Below, one piece after another: positions 32,879-45,706 of a DNA stretch of 64,000 nucleotides. The position numbers and the translations under genes are program-made. The stretch comes from Didymella arachidicola. Taxonomy: Eukaryota; Ascomycota; Dothideomycetes; Pleosporales; Didymellaceae. The first letter of the stretch is position 1; each line of letters opens with the position of its first letter. The stretch spans positions 1,798,001 to 1,862,000 of the forward strand of contig CM049987.1 of the NCBI GenBank assembly GCA_016630955.3, read 5' to 3'. The notes beneath the pieces were generated by a model. That model saw only the letters and a list, made by a program, of their open reading frames with translations, was not told the DNA's origin and did no database searches.

Positions 32879-33592
32879 TCTGCGCTGTTGTGATGTTGTC
32901 AGCAGTGTTGTTCAGTGAGGTGCTGCCGTGTGACCGTCAGTTCATTGTGGCTGACACGGAGGAAAAAAGCGATCGGCCTGGCGCAATGGCGATTTGCCGG
33001 CAATCAAGGCCTGTCGCATTTGCATTGTTATCATATGCGCATATGCAGCTCGGACGGTAAAATCCCCAGTGGGCTGCGACAGCGAGTCCTTTTGCGGTTC
33101 CTCGCTGGCTGTAAGGGGCAGGCGCTGGAGATACTGTTGACGTTCGCCTTATGCTCGGTCTGCGCGCATATCGAGTCTGCACTTGAACACATGAAGTGGG
33201 TTATAAGACATACTCAAACAATAGTGTAGAAATTTGGATTGAGAATGTTCATATATCTGAGCGCTGAACAACGCAACGCTCGTGATGTCTAAGTATGGTG
33301 GGTGAAGTGACAATGCTGGTATGCAACTTTTGGCCGGCCAAATGAACGTAAACGCAGACAGCCCAGTGGTATCCTTCATGAAGACAATGAAATCAATCCA
33401 AGTCGAGTCGAAGACCATATATCAATGGTCCGCTGATCCCTCCATAACCATAAACAAAGCCCAGATAGCCAATCGCCAGGGGTATAGTGTCCGATGAAAA
33501 AGTAAAGCAATATGGGGTAGTCGAACGATGATGTAATATGATACAGCATGTACAAGAAAGTCATAGAGCTCAAAGGAGGGAAGGGAAGAGTA

Positions 33593-36500
33593 TTAGTTCT
33601 CCTCCATGAGAGCTTCTTGGTCGCCAGACTCACGCCAGTCGCGTGAGCGTTCGGAAAGGCGCTTAACGCCTGAGATGCGTGCGGCCCAGAGTGATTCAGA
33701 TGGTGATCTGTACGTGTATGCTCGCTGCGAGGAGATAACCCCAATCGCCTGCAATACGGCCTTTCTTGAGTCGCGACCAAAAACGGCAGGGTGATTGATC
33801 CACTCTAGGCTCGACTCCAGTTCGGCATCGAGGGCATGCATCGTCCTGGCATCGATACCCGCCGCTGGAGTGAAGAGTGCATGTGGTGAAGGGGTGCGTG
33901 GCCGAGCATCTCCAACAGTGCTTTGTGTGGGCGACGACGTTCCGGTGCTGCCAGTCGTGCTTGGGGCATCGTGACGTCGATGACCTGGAGGCGGCAGAGG
34001 GGGCAACCCTCCCTTGCCCAGCCCCTTTAGAATACTTCGAGTCTCTTTAAGAAGATGATGTGCCCGTTCGTGCTGGCCACGTGAGACTAGCGTCAGGGCT
34101 CGTGTCAACATATCTGATGTCAGAAGCTCCATGCGGCGCTGCACAACGTGTGGGTGAGGAGGGATGGGAGGTGTCGGTGGGAATGCTGTCGAGGCCTTCT
34201 TAGGACCAGAGGGCAGCAGGGTGATGGCAAGTAGCGATGGCCTTGCCAGGTGTGAGAGGGTACCTTCACGGAGGATGTCGCCATATGTGAGGTCGGCTTG
34301 GATCAGGGGCACTTCTTCGACGCTGAGTGTGCGCGAATCGTCTTGGTCCAGCGGCCCGCCCAATGCCTCCAGTCCGGAAACAATGGTCTCCCAAGGGTCT
34401 TGCGGAGACGGCTCCGGAGAACCTGAGTCTGGGGCGATAGCAAGCTGTACCAAAATATCTAGTGTTTGTTAGCAAAATGTTTTGACTCTAAAGACCGGCG
34501 TCTTGCATACCCCGCTTGTCGCCGAAGCGCAAGTCGCCCAAGGCGGCTTCAGCGTCTCTGCCAGTAGCTCGTTTCGTAATCTGCAATGCTCCGCTGATCT
34601 TGACGAACTTGGCAGGCGAACCCTCAGGAAGACGTAGCTTGAGCTTGACGTTCTGATGCGATGTACTCTGAAGTGATCCGAGGCATCCAGCCACACACTC
34701 ACGCAACATCATCCAGTCCTTTACGTAAGTGTAAGACGCCTTAGTGCGAGTAGACAGCTCGATCATAGTGTCAGGCTTGTGTGTAAGACCGAGACCAAAC
34801 GAATGGATTGAGACCCTACATATAGGTTAGCACGATGTGAAAAAGCGAAGTGCAGGTGGCCTACTTTGCAGCCTCGGCGCGAGAGATCACAAAGTCGACG
34901 CTCTCAACATCAGAGGTAGATGAGTCACTGATGAGCAGAATGCTTGCCAACGGGTTGCTCGACTTGCGTTGCATCAAAAGATCCATGGCCACATTTGCGC
35001 CATCGACAACATCAGCACGAAGGCTCTTCTGGCCTACAGGGCGAATCGAATCCAAGACTTTGGGCCAGTCTCTCCAAGCTTTGCCTGTCATGCCGACAAT
35101 GGGGACGCCGCCGCCACTCGAGCCGAATGTCACGAGCCCCATGCGGTCGCGCTCACCGAGGTTGTGGACCAGAAACCTCAAGGTATCCCGTAGCAAGTTG
35201 ATCTTCAAGCCCTGCATCGACGACGAGACAGGAATGACCACGACAACGTCGATGGGCACGTGAATTGAGCCAGTCAGGCGTGGTTCTGGTGGGCTGGCAC
35301 GGGAGCTAGTGTATTCGGTGGGAGCGGTCATAGTCGATCGAGCCGCGCCGTAAGATGAGTTGACAGATGAAACACGCTTCGGTCTTCGGTAGTCATCTTC
35401 CTCGGTTCCGGAGTGGTCCTGGTCATAGTCTGGCATGCCTCTGCTCATGGGGAAGTCCATACGAATGTCCATTAAGGCTCGTCGCCAGAGCTCCAGCGCG
35501 CCCCTGTCCGGGAATTGAAGATGGAATGAGGGAAGCTCTGCTACCGATAGGCTCAACGTGAGGATGAAATCGTCGGGTGAGTACTCGACCTGGTTGAGAT
35601 GCTTCTTGATCAGAATGGAGCCCTTCAATGTGCACTTTGTCTTTTTCGACCTAGACGCCTTGGAGTCGTCCCATTGTGGCTGGGCAGTGGCTTTCTTCTC
35701 TTTGACGCAGATGAGCATCTCCGAGAAAAGGTAGCATTCGAGCTCTTGCCACGACTGACGGTCCTTGCCCACGCGGATCTGGCCATGCAGGCGCAGTTTG
35801 CCGAAGCGTGAGAAGTCAAGACCGTGCCAATTATCAACGCGAGAGTGCAGATCCTCGGTGATCTCGTCCAGAACCTCTTCGGATTCATAAGGGGGTTCGA
35901 AGTCGTAGGCGGCTTGTCTGCTGCGTGCTGGTGACTTGGGGCGGCCGTAGGCGCTCTCGGTTGCGCTTGCTATCGATGGCAGGGGCGGGACGCCTCGCAC
36001 ATCGTCAGGGTCTGCGCGCCATTTCCCCTCCACGACCTCGACTGTCACCAAACACGTCAAACTTTGCTGCTGTCGCGATCTGCTGAGTGTGGGAAACTCG
36101 CTGCGAACAGTCACTGTCGGCGCCGGTATTGGGTTTTTTAAGAGTCCACGGGGGCTGCTGAGGCTTGTTTCCATTGACTGCACGTCGTAGTCATGCCGTC
36201 GACCATCCTGCGCCGCCGCATAGTCGTGGGATGAAGCCGCCCCGGTTGCACCGCTATCACTCCGCAGATGCTGACGCGACATGGATCCGCCGCGGTCAGA
36301 GCCGCGTTCTCGACTGTGGCTGCTGTCTCGCGGGCGCGTGTGATGTGAGGGTGCGAAACGAGCTGACGCATCGCTGCCGTTGCGAGAGCGACCTTGTGTG
36401 TGTCCGCTGGCGGAGTGCATCGTCGACTGATTATCCCACGGCGTCGGTGTGGGCGCATTGCTTCTTTGGCTGCCATTCTGCGACGGCGACGCGTCAGGTG

Positions 36501-37209
36501 CTACTGAACGAACTATCTTCTCTGCAATCCGTTGTCAGCAAATTTCAGCAAGAAACACCCAGTCTGGGCACGCACCAAGGTCAATGTTGCCTCCTCGGCT
36601 GGTGTCGAGCCCCAGGGTTGCATTGCATGTTGGGCACTCCTTGGCCTCGAATTCGCGGATGTACTCGTAGAAGCAAGCTTCATGAGACACGTGCCCACAC
36701 GACAGTTGCAAGATGCGTTCGCCTCGCAGTGTGTGCTCCAACGCTTCTTCACACACAGCACAGTCGCTGCCTATGAAGGTCCGCTCACGTCTGGTGCGCG
36801 ACCTCTCGATGTCGAGCACAGCCGCCATACCTCTGGCACTGTGCAACGGTGCCTGGCTGTCGACGCTGGTGCTGTTGTTTCGATGCGAGTGGGAGGAAAA
36901 AGGCTTCGCAGTGGCGGTGGACGAGGTATTGTTGGAGCTGCGCGAGCCAGGACGCAATCCTCCTAGGAAAGTCATGAGCGGCCTAAGCTCCCAGACAAGG
37001 TCTCAATGGTTCAGGGAGCAGGTACCGTCGCTGTGATCTGCAGGGGATCTAAACTCGACAACCTTCTTCTTGTTGTTCTTCTTATGGTACTTGCGGCCCA
37101 CCAGACCGAGTTCCAGCAGATTAGCTTCTATGATGTTGGGTTTCTCTCGGTGGTGGGTGACACTTGGATGTCTGGAGCCAGACAAAGGAGCATGAAAACC
37201 GTTCGACAT
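33593..37209 (-). CDS. RING-PH-vWA scaffold protein (Far1/Ste5-like)
   Basis: In yeast, Far1 and Ste5 share a RING-H2, PH and vWA layout and organise pheromone MAPK signalling and polarity. Five exons: 37209-37026, 36962-36576, 36521-34865, 34815-34511 and 34458-33593, giving 1132 aa. The first exon ends in a basic block (GRKYHKKNNKKKVVEFR). The RING finger is at ~129-174 (CAVCEEAL, LSCGHVSHEACF, CPTC). A PH domain follows at ~429-544 (KLRLHGQIRVGKDRQSWQEL, FHLQFPDRGALELWRRAL). The vWA domain starts near 610 (VPIDVVVVIPVSSSM), where the first metal-binding Asp of DxSxS is replaced by Pro. A C-terminal helical region ends the protein. An alternative start is the ATG at 36975 (1075 aa). Orthology to Far1 versus another RING-vWA protein is inference from domain order. 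Confidence 0.82.
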
Positions 37210-40200
37210 GGAAGGATCCCGGTCCGGAGCAAATCGCTCGTCTTTTGGTCGCTTCAAAGTCGTTTCAGCATCAACAGACACACGGAGGATCGCTGCGCAG
37301 AGCCCGCGGGCCAGGTGGGACTCTTAGGTTATAGGCAGGTACCGGCACGTTCTGCGACTTGCCGGGGTGGTGCGGACCGACACGAATCGAGTGAGGGGAC
37401 CAGGGTTTGCGATAGAACTCGACTGCGCAACCACGGCAGCAACGTGCTTCAACGACGTCAAAATGCAAAGGAAAAGGTGCGTGTGGGGACAGGCGGGATT
37501 GGCTTGCTATGGTTATATCTTCCGCCTGCGTTTACGACCGAGGCGGGCTGCAGCTACTGCGTTTGCCAGGAAGCCTAGCAGAGAACGGCATGGCTGCAGG
37601 CATCATGGTGCACTGTTTCGGGGTCCCTGTTATGGCACGACGCCGCCGGCGCTGATGCAGCAAGGTTGTTAGCTGGAGCACAGGGCAGTAGGAATTAGGG
37701 AGTAATGGCAAGGAGGTTCGACTGCGCCACAAGCACAACAATTGGTTTCAAAAATACACGCGACTCGCCACAGGCGTTGAACACCCAGCGCGGCGGGACG
37801 GCCGTTCCCTTGCAATTCGCACGCTGACATTTGGTCCCTGTTCAACTCTTCGACGAAAACCTCTGGGGCTGGGGGTGGTCAGGAGAACTTTGTACACAAC
37901 AAACGGCCTTGAAAAGACAACGGCCCATCGCGAAATTTCTATCCAAGGCCCGGCACAGCTTCCATGACTAAGCACTGGCAGCTAAATGGCTCCTCGCAGT
38001 ATGCGCCTACGGCCGCTAGAAGCTGCTGCCGCCCTTCCATCCACGAGACGATTCAACGACGGACAGGTTGCAGCCCTCATCTATACTGTTCTCACGCCGT
38101 GGCCCAATGCTGCCCTTCGTAGCGGACCGAGTCAGTCTTCCGGAACAAAGTTTGGGACCTACGGGGGCAATGCAGAGATTGCACAGGGCCACCTCTCAAA
38201 TACTTGTATTGCTGCCTTAGCAGCATCCTGCTATCAGAGTTCAATTGGAGCAGACTGCTCTGTGCCTCTGGAGTAATGTGAGGCGTAGTTCACGCGAGCG
38301 CGTGCTCCGCAGCAGGACGATCCTCGATTCAGGACTAGCCTTCGCAAACCTTGTTCTTCGAATGGCAGAGGACTGAGGTCACGAGCAAGCATGCCCTTCT
38401 ACCGAGGACAGAGCTGAGTCTGGAAAGGTTCAGTTGCCCGCCTGAAAATGCTGGGTTCGGTGGAGCTGTCCAAGCTGGCAACTGGTGCATATATTTTGCA
38501 TTTATGGTCCGCAAATTCGAGTCGTTGCATTGCCACTTGCCACGCTCCTCGGCCCCGTGCGGGAACTTGCGCAGTCCACGCACATGGCTACCACGCGATT
38601 GTATGAAGCATGGCAAAATTGCTGACGGGTCGTTACAAACTGGATCTTCGGTGCTCGACGCTGTGATCCAGCGGCCCAAGAGATCTGCAAGCGGTGAGAG
38701 AGGGACTACGGCTGCTGCACGGGGTTCCCGTACTCTTCTACGCCAGGCATCCCGACCGTCTCGACCTGGTACTTTATGCAGAGCGACCTTGCATTCCGAG
38801 GTGTTTCGCTTCCGAACACCTCTCAGCTGGTGTCATCCACTAATCCTTGCGACTTAACGTAATTGACCGCAGCCACTTGTCTGTGAGGGGGTCTATACTT
38901 CTGGCAGACGGGATTCATCGTCATAACTTACAGGAGAGACGCCTGGCACTCGTCGGCTCTCGATGCCTTCAAGATCTGTGTTTGGACCAAGGTCAGGCCT
39001 TGCACGAACGTGCAGCCACGTGCGTTACAGATGTCACGATGGGTCTCAATCCGAAGGGACAACTCTTAAACCGTTGTTCGAACGAGTTTCTTCATTCTGT
39101 GTTTCGAGGTTCAGGATCAACCATGGAGCAACACTGAGTTCTGGACGCTCATTTGGAGCACACGAGTTTTGATTTGCGGATATACGCGAACTTACAACCC
39201 TTCTTCCCCACTTCCCGAACTTCCCTTGAGTGTCAGTCTGGCGGTCCCTCTTGACGCTTTTTGAGTCAAGCGTTCAATTCTTGTCCAAGTTATTGAATGT
39301 TGCAGCTGTTAGCGGGTAGGCCTCAATGCCCTGCCTAGATTGTGCTACCATGTATCCTGTGCGTTAGGCTCACGACTATCTCGCAGGGCTTCTATGTTTG
39401 GACTTCCCCTTTCGCGCGATTCACGGATATCAACCGGTAGCGTGTCGGACACTGTATACTCTGTACTGTGGTAAGACTGCTCCGATCGTATCTCGCTTCG
39501 ACCCCTGTACGACAGTCTCGTTTGCGGTAAACAAAAACTGTATCCTCAGTGCTTCAGCGTTGTCGCTTCAACGCTGGACAGGTGCAGCCTCTCCAGGACC
39601 AAGCCGTCAGCAAGAGCACTCTTCGATCGCACATCGCAGACTGCGTTTCGAATGCACCATCATCTTCACGTGGCGCGAATACAGTGTTTTAATGCGCCTA
39701 TTGTCCCTGTCGGTAGTTGTTCCGCCTTGGTTGGCTTTCATTTAGCGCAGCCACACGAAACCACCAGTTTGACACCGTCAAAGAACGAGACAGCCACGCC
39801 GCAAACTTGTTCTGTTCTCCACTCGCTAGAAGACACGAAGACTTGTGCCGACCGCTCGATGACGCGACCCTTGAGGACAGTCACCGATTGATGGCCTTGC
39901 GCGCGTTCTCCACTTCTCGAAAGACCCGATCGAAAAGCAGCTTCGGCTGCCTCGCCCGCTTGCGCGCAGAGCTTTACTTCAGGAGTGACGTAAGACTCGG
40001 GAAGCAATGCTTTGGGTTCCAAGGATAGGGGAAAGCCTCATGTGTCCAGCAAAGTGCAACAATAGTCGAAAGAAATAACACCAAGTTTTGTTCGCTAGCA
40101 GCAATCACTCGCGGCTCTTCAGCCGTCAGCCGAATATCAGAAGGTGTGTAACGATCATTTCTATCTCTGTGATCTTGCAAGGAAGCCCAAGAGACTTGAT

Positions 40201-43200
40201 CAGGCCTCTCGTATCTATGGCAGGCATGAGGTCGGCGTCTGCTCCGCAGCTGTCATGGTCACATCGCCGGACTGATAAAGAAGTTCACAAGGTTTACAAC
40301 AGCTGCGGCTGTGATGCCTTTGAACCCGGTCCACTCTCTGCATCCCACTATCTCATCACTCACTTTTGGGCAGCTTCACGAGCTTACAGGGCTATAGTCT
40401 ACATCAGCTTGACCTGCATCACTCCGAAACGACGCTTGCGCAAATCTGCCAATATTCGTTGCCCAGAGTGCCGGGACGGAACAGTGGCTCGTTACAGTGG
40501 TATCGGAGAGGGCTCCGCTTCCTCTCGCAAATCTGATCTTCACACTGCGAAACTTGGGTCAACCGTCAACGTCTTCCTCCACCTCCTCGTGGTACGCTAG
40601 GAGAAGAAGCCAGATCTTGACTAGTAATTGAGACATGAAACGCTTGAAATGAACTGTTAGAAATGTATCGAACCGAGCCAGCGCAATGAGATCGAACACC
40701 AACAACAGCGTTGGCATCGAGTTTGTGGGAGAGATCGACTGCGCAGGACATGGTTGGGTCGTCATCCTCCACCTACCGAAGGATCTATTCAGTTCATACA
40801 TCATGACTTTCACTAATGACCGACCCTCCAACGCAGAATCGAACGTAAACGCATCGATTTGCGGTGTGAACCCGTGTTGAGAAGCAAAAAAACTGCACAT
40901 AGTGGCACTCGGGAATGCGTACAGTTGGATATGCATGCAGCCTTCGAGCGGCTTCTGCCATGGTACACGGCAACACCGAAAGGCTAGTCCATGGTGAAGT
41001 TACAAGATGTGATCTGTCTCAACAGCGATCTGCGAACGACTTGTCGTTCCCTACCCCAGGTTCGAGGTTGATTGAAAGGAGATTTGTTACCTGTGATCTA
41101 GCCGTTCAGACCAGCAGCGATCTCCCTTGGCACCCGGCGACAGTGACATTCCGTGAACGAGTTGTCTGCAGTCATGCGCAGCGTCAACGCCAAACGGAAG
41201 TCTCCTCAATGGGTTGAGAAAAGACATGTTCAATCACATCTCTGGTGCTCTGGTCCCAAGAAGGAGCGATCTGCTCTGCCTGCAAGCCTCTCACCTGCCT
41301 CTATGCATGTGCATTGATATCGTTGGGTTCTCGTACTTATGCATGCCCCAAACCATATTAACTTGGCGCTACAGGCATTTCAATCGCTTTCTCGTGGAGC
41401 GAGGAAACGCTGGGACAAGGAATGACAAGACCTTAGGTTCCAGGAACCTGCCGAAGGTGAAGATGAACATGAACCGACCATCACAACAGTTCACGGTCCC
41501 AAACGCCAAAGCTTGGGCATTATGCAGAAGTCCTATTGCGCACGGTCACTTTGCATGGTACACTACTGCCTGGGCATCAGTCTTAGCGGTTCTTGTCTGC
41601 AGAGGCATCGAAAGAACAGCGCATATGTATGAGTTTCCAAACTGTCGGGTTGTCAATACCTGGATCGACTGCAATCCATGGCCTTGGACCCCGTCTCCTG
41701 GAACCGTGAGAAAGCACCTGAGCCATGCCTCAAGTAAAACCAAAGGCAAGCCCGAGAGCATGGGGCCATCTGTCCGCGTTGAGTGGCGGATCCTGGTAGG
41801 CGACAGGTAATGCTCGTTTGCATTGCTCATGCTTGTGAGTAGTCGCGCTCACTATATTCATTAGTAGGCTACTTTTGCATTTCGAGCACGAGTTGTAGGT
41901 CGCGGCACTCACTCCGACCCCGCTCGGTGTGGGCGCCGTAAGTTTCAGCAATAACTCCAAGCAATCACTCCAGAGCGTTTTGATGCTCTTTAGCTGTTCA
42001 CTCACAGCGAGGTAAGTGGTCGGGATGTTGTAGGCTGCGAGCACTAGCAGTACCATCTGCTTCTCGTTCGTGGCAACTACATCGGCAGATCTTCGTTACG
42101 CAGCATCTACCAGATGCAGCGAGATCAGACATCGGATTCAGGCATATCCGACCGTCAAACAATGTCGACTGTGGATCAAACCTGCGCGAAATCATGTCAG
42201 ACGCGAGGTACTTCCTCGAGCCAAAGCGTGATCGTAAGGCCTTTGCGCGTCACGTCTGATGCGAAGTCTCACCAGTCATTTCGGTCTATTTACGTGATAC
42301 TATTATCTCAGTGCAAAATTCAAGGCTATCTGGGATGTCCCTACTCTCACAATGTTCAATGGCAATATGGGGCGATACTTCCCGTTTCACTGCTGCACGA
42401 ACCACATCCGTGCAGATCCTCGGGAGATAATTAGGAGGGGGACACACTCATACTAGACTCTGGATCAACATGTGAACTAGGGTTGGCGATGGAGCCATCA
42501 TGAAAAGCTTGGAATGATGGTGACATTATCTGCGGATGTTCCATCAAAGGGTGAGGGCATAGATCCATGAGTAACAAAGCGTCTGGTTGAAATTTCTACT
42601 CTGTAGGAGGCATTATATGAACTCATCACATGAGCCCGCCGTTTCACTGTGTTAATATCTTGCAATATTGCATGTACAGGCTCGGTAGTGGTGTACGTCT
42701 GTCGATACTCGGGTAGGGCGCCACCCTTTCGATTCACACGAGACTATAGCGCAAGACTCTATATCAAAATTCTTGCGGGATATGATGCCGCATGACAGAG
42801 GGTGCATATTTGTTCGACAGATGGACCATTATTGGAGTCTATACCTGCCGCGCCCCGGCACCAGGACCATCGAGTCTACTTCCAGAATGGAACCAAAACC
42901 CTTTCCCGTGCTGAAAGACTCGTCAAGACAGCGTGCGAGAAAGCAACCGAGAACCTGATGCCGAAGTTATCACAGAATTGAACATATCTGCAAGACCGTT
43001 TCGATATCAAAGGAGACCTTTCGGCGAGCGAGGCGAACAAGGCAGCGACCAAAAGGTCTCAAGATACAAGACATGCTGTCTAAGTGAATCTGATTCTTGA
43101 ACAGAACGGCACCTAAACGGGACTCGACACGCTCGACAGATGGTAATCACCTTCCACTGTATCATCATCTGGAATACTGTCATATCCCTTCCTATTCGAC

Positions 43201-43221
43201 TATTTCAATCTAGTCAACCTC
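37210..43221. other. Six-kilobase gene-poor region
   Basis: No supportable gene. The longest frames (41214-41810, 198 codons; 40088-40600, 170; 38351-38857, 168) have random composition with many Cys, His, Arg and Trp, no conserved blocks and no splice partners. No tandem array, inverted-repeat element or RNA gene was recognised by eye. Base composition is similar to the genic parts, so there is no sign of strong repeat-induced AT enrichment. It may hold unrecognised lineage-specific or non-coding transcripts. Confidence 0.45.
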
Positions 43222-44139
43222 TCACTCGTGATTTGTCTTGGTTGTGATGTGGTCCCACTCATCAAGCAGCTTTACTGTCTCTTCGATCTTCCCACGAATC
43301 CCAGAGGAACAATCTGGGCCCAGGGCCACACGAACCGGCACACTCTTTCCTTCAGCAGCGCCACTCTGTGTCAGAATATCAACTATGACCTTGGCGCCCT
43401 TTATGACATCGCCAGGCTGGTTGTTGTCCACTTGATCTAGCCTCGCTCTAACCGGGCCGACAGCTGTCTCATCATACTCTTTGATGGTCCTTGCGCTTTT
43501 GATCTGGGCACCAGTGTTGAGGAAGCCAGTGCGAAAGTATCCTGGCTCGATGACAGTCACAGCGATCCCCAGCGGCGCAAGCTCGCTACGCATTGACTCA
43601 GAGATGCCACTGCAAGCCCACTTGGTGCCAGCATAGAGCCCGTAGCCCGCGCCGCCGCGCCAGGAGCCAATGCTGCCGAAGTTCGAGATTGTTCGGTGGC
43701 CGGAAGTAGCGCGGAGGTAGGGCAGAAAAGCTTTTGACACGTTGAGCATGCCAAAGACGTTGGTGTTGAACTGATCGAAGTCCTCCTTGGGCCTGCGGAA
43801 ATCAATTCAAAGTCTTGGAAGTCTCGTAAAGATCTCAAGTGTGACTTACGAAGTCTCTTCGATTGCACCAACGAGAATGTAACCAGCGGCGTTAACAAGG
43901 TGATTGATGTAGCCATATTGATCATTGGCCTCTTTTGCTACCTTCTCGATGTCTGCTTGAGGTGATGTGACGTCAAGAGCCACAGTCACTGCACCCTTCT
44001 TTTTCAGATCGGCGATGCGCGACGTACTGCGTGCACTAGCGATGACCTTGTGCCCGCGAGAGAGAGCCTCGAGGGCCAAATGCTTGCCAAAGCCGCTCGA
44101 AGCTGCTGTGATGAACCAGACTGGCGTTTGAGAAGACAT
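43222..44139 (-). CDS. Short-chain dehydrogenase/reductase
   Basis: Classical SDR enzymes reduce or oxidise carbonyl/alcohol groups with NAD(P)H. Exons 44139-43850 and 43792-43222 encode 286 aa. The nucleotide-binding motif is TAASSGFGKH (TGxxxGxG type), followed by an Arg-containing NADP-preferring segment (ASARSTSRIADLKK) and the structural NAAG (LVNAAGYILVG). Catalytic Ser is in SNFGSIGSW and the YxxxK pair in YGLYAGTKWACSGISESM. PGYFRTGFL forms the substrate-loop region. Length is normal. It belongs by wording to the large fungal 'oxidoreductase, SDR' group related to retinol dehydrogenase-like enzymes; the substrate cannot be told. It is divergent to the DUF1772 gene, about 740 bp away. 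Confidence 0.92.
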
Positions 44140-44875
44140 GTTCGGTGTTCGTATACTATGGCTGAAGTTTGTGTTTGAGGTGGAAGGGAAGAAGGACCAG
44201 ATGCGCTGTAGAACGGTTGTGTGCTGTCGGGGAAAGTGCTCCCAGGTGCATGTCTACCCGCCTTTATAGCGAGACCTTATTCGCTTTTACAGCCATTCGT
44301 GCATGCGACACTCGCAGATACCTAACTCGGATTGCTCGCAGCATACTCCAGTGTTCCAAATGGTCGACTTCAGGAGCATCTCAGGCCTGGCCCACTGACG
44401 TTGTCCTCCATCGCTCGTAAGCACTTTAGCTTCATCGGTCATAAGCATTCTAAATCCGATTGATATCCGTTAATTTTTAACCCGGTCCGTAGACTTTCGG
44501 AATAGCTTCTTGGCTTTGCAGAGTGATGTGGTTGATGTTGGACCAGAGCTGCATGAAAAGGCGGGGTTGGGATGCTCGCGACAGCCGATGGCCTTCGGTA
44601 ATCCACCAAACCCTCGCAAACACCGTCATCTTCGTACCTACAGGGACCTCTACCCACGACGTACAATTGCGTTGCCTCCATCATCGCCACGCTGAGCGCG
44701 TCTGCGCATGCACTTTGTTACGCTCTCCAGCGATATCGGGCGACAGCAGGATGTTCGTTGTCTCACCACTGACGGGTGACGTAGTAGTTCCAAATACCAT
44801 ACATCTTACCTAAATTGTACCTTCTTGTCGCGCAGTTCACCTTGAACGTCCAATTTGATCTATGCGAATCTCCCC
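44140..44875. promoter_or_regulatory. Divergent region, SDR / DUF1772 genes
   Basis: About 740 bp between the start codons of the SDR gene (minus) and the DUF1772 gene (plus). Open frames across it are short and unconvincing. No named element is visible; co-regulation of the pair is possible but only inferred from position. Confidence 0.45.
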
Positions 44876-45493
44876 ATGGCTGAATACACGCAATCAGTCC
44901 TTCCTGCCTTGCAAGCCATGGCGCTTGTAGCGCCGAGTGTGTATACGGGTAAGCGTTCGTTCCACGCCTATGAGAGCTGCACTGATATATTCTCAGGACT
45001 TACATTTACCTACAGCCATGTTGTGATACCGCCAATGACCGCCCACGCGCCGCCGAAGCTGCTAGCCAAGCAGTGGCTTCAAGCCTACCAATTCGCTCCT
45101 GCCTTCGTTGCCCCTCTGATCCTTCTAGGCACCTCGAGCAATGCGCTGCTATCCTACTTGACCCACGAAGTGTCATCGTGTAGTTCGGCACTATACGCAA
45201 CAGCAGCTGTGATGACTGCGAGCATTGTACCCTACACGGCGCTCTATATGGAACCTGGAGTCAATGGCGCCGGCAAGTGGAAAGCTCAGCAGTTACTGCG
45301 AGGTGACTTCGAGCTTCGAGGTGCAGGTCACGGCACAGACAAAGATACCGCGAGGGCCAGCTGGAAGAGCTGGGCAACTACAGTGGATATGAAAACGATT
45401 GCAGAATTATGGGCGAAGACTAATGCCTGGCGGTACGTGGTCACCGGCATGGCGACGCTGATCAGCGCGACTGCTACCATCGCCTTGGCCTGA
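44876..45493 (+). CDS. DUF1772 membrane protein (anthrone oxygenase-like)
   Basis: Exons 44876-44948 and 44997-45493 encode 189 aa; splicing across the 48 bp intron gives VYTGLTFTYSHVVIPPM, a continuous helix start. Four hydrophobic segments fit a small four-helix membrane protein: ALQAMALVAPSVYTGLTFTY, FAPAFVAPLILLGTSSNALL, ALYATAAVMTASIVPYTALY and VVTGMATLISATATIALA. This layout and the PYTALYMEPGVN block match DUF1772, a family that includes the anthrone oxygenases of polyketide pathways (HypC/GedH-type). No polyketide synthase is in the window, so there is no reason to assign a pathway; many DUF1772 proteins lie outside such clusters. Confidence 0.75.
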   Translation: MAEYTQSVLPALQAMALVAPSVYTGKRSFHAYESCTDIFSGLTFTYSHVVIPPMTAHAPPKLLAKQWLQAYQFAPAFVAPLILLGTSSNALLSYLTHEVSSCSSALYATAAVMTASIVPYTALYMEPGVNGAGKWKAQQLLRGDFELRGAGHGTDKDTARASWKSWATTVDMKTIAELWAKTNAWRYVVTGMATLISATATIALA

Positions 45494-45706
45494 TACGTTG
45501 GTACTCTCATCACGACGTATGTACATGTTTGGCCAAGCCTTGCAATGATTCGGCTAAAATGCGCCTTGGCCGTGTCTGCCTGTAAGGCATCCACTGCATT
45601 TACAACCCCTGACTCTCTAGCGGCACAGTGTGCACTCTATAAAGCTCAACTTCGCTGTATATTCTTGAGGACATCGACAACTCGACCTCCAAACTGCTTT
45701 CATACA

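Larger units (their letters stand above)
29002..33592. other. Gene-poor region with two miniature elements
   Basis: About 4.6 kb without a supportable gene. Frames up to 116 codons exist, but none has conserved motifs or splice partners. It contains the TA-flanked inverted-repeat element at 30766-30982, the palindromic element at 32800-32878, a perfect 10-bp inverted repeat at 32188-32217, and a short run of TCACTACG words near 32519-32545. The rest shows no structure that I can name. Confidence 0.5.

Noticed and set aside
41214..41810. 198-codon frame in the gene-poor region
   Set aside because: High His, Trp, Cys and Arg content, no conserved block, no neighbouring exon; consistent with chance.
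44876..45493. Polyketide gene cluster suggested by the anthrone-oxygenase-like protein and the SDR
   Set aside because: No polyketide synthase, thioesterase, transporter or cluster regulator is present within reach; the two genes alone do not make a cluster.
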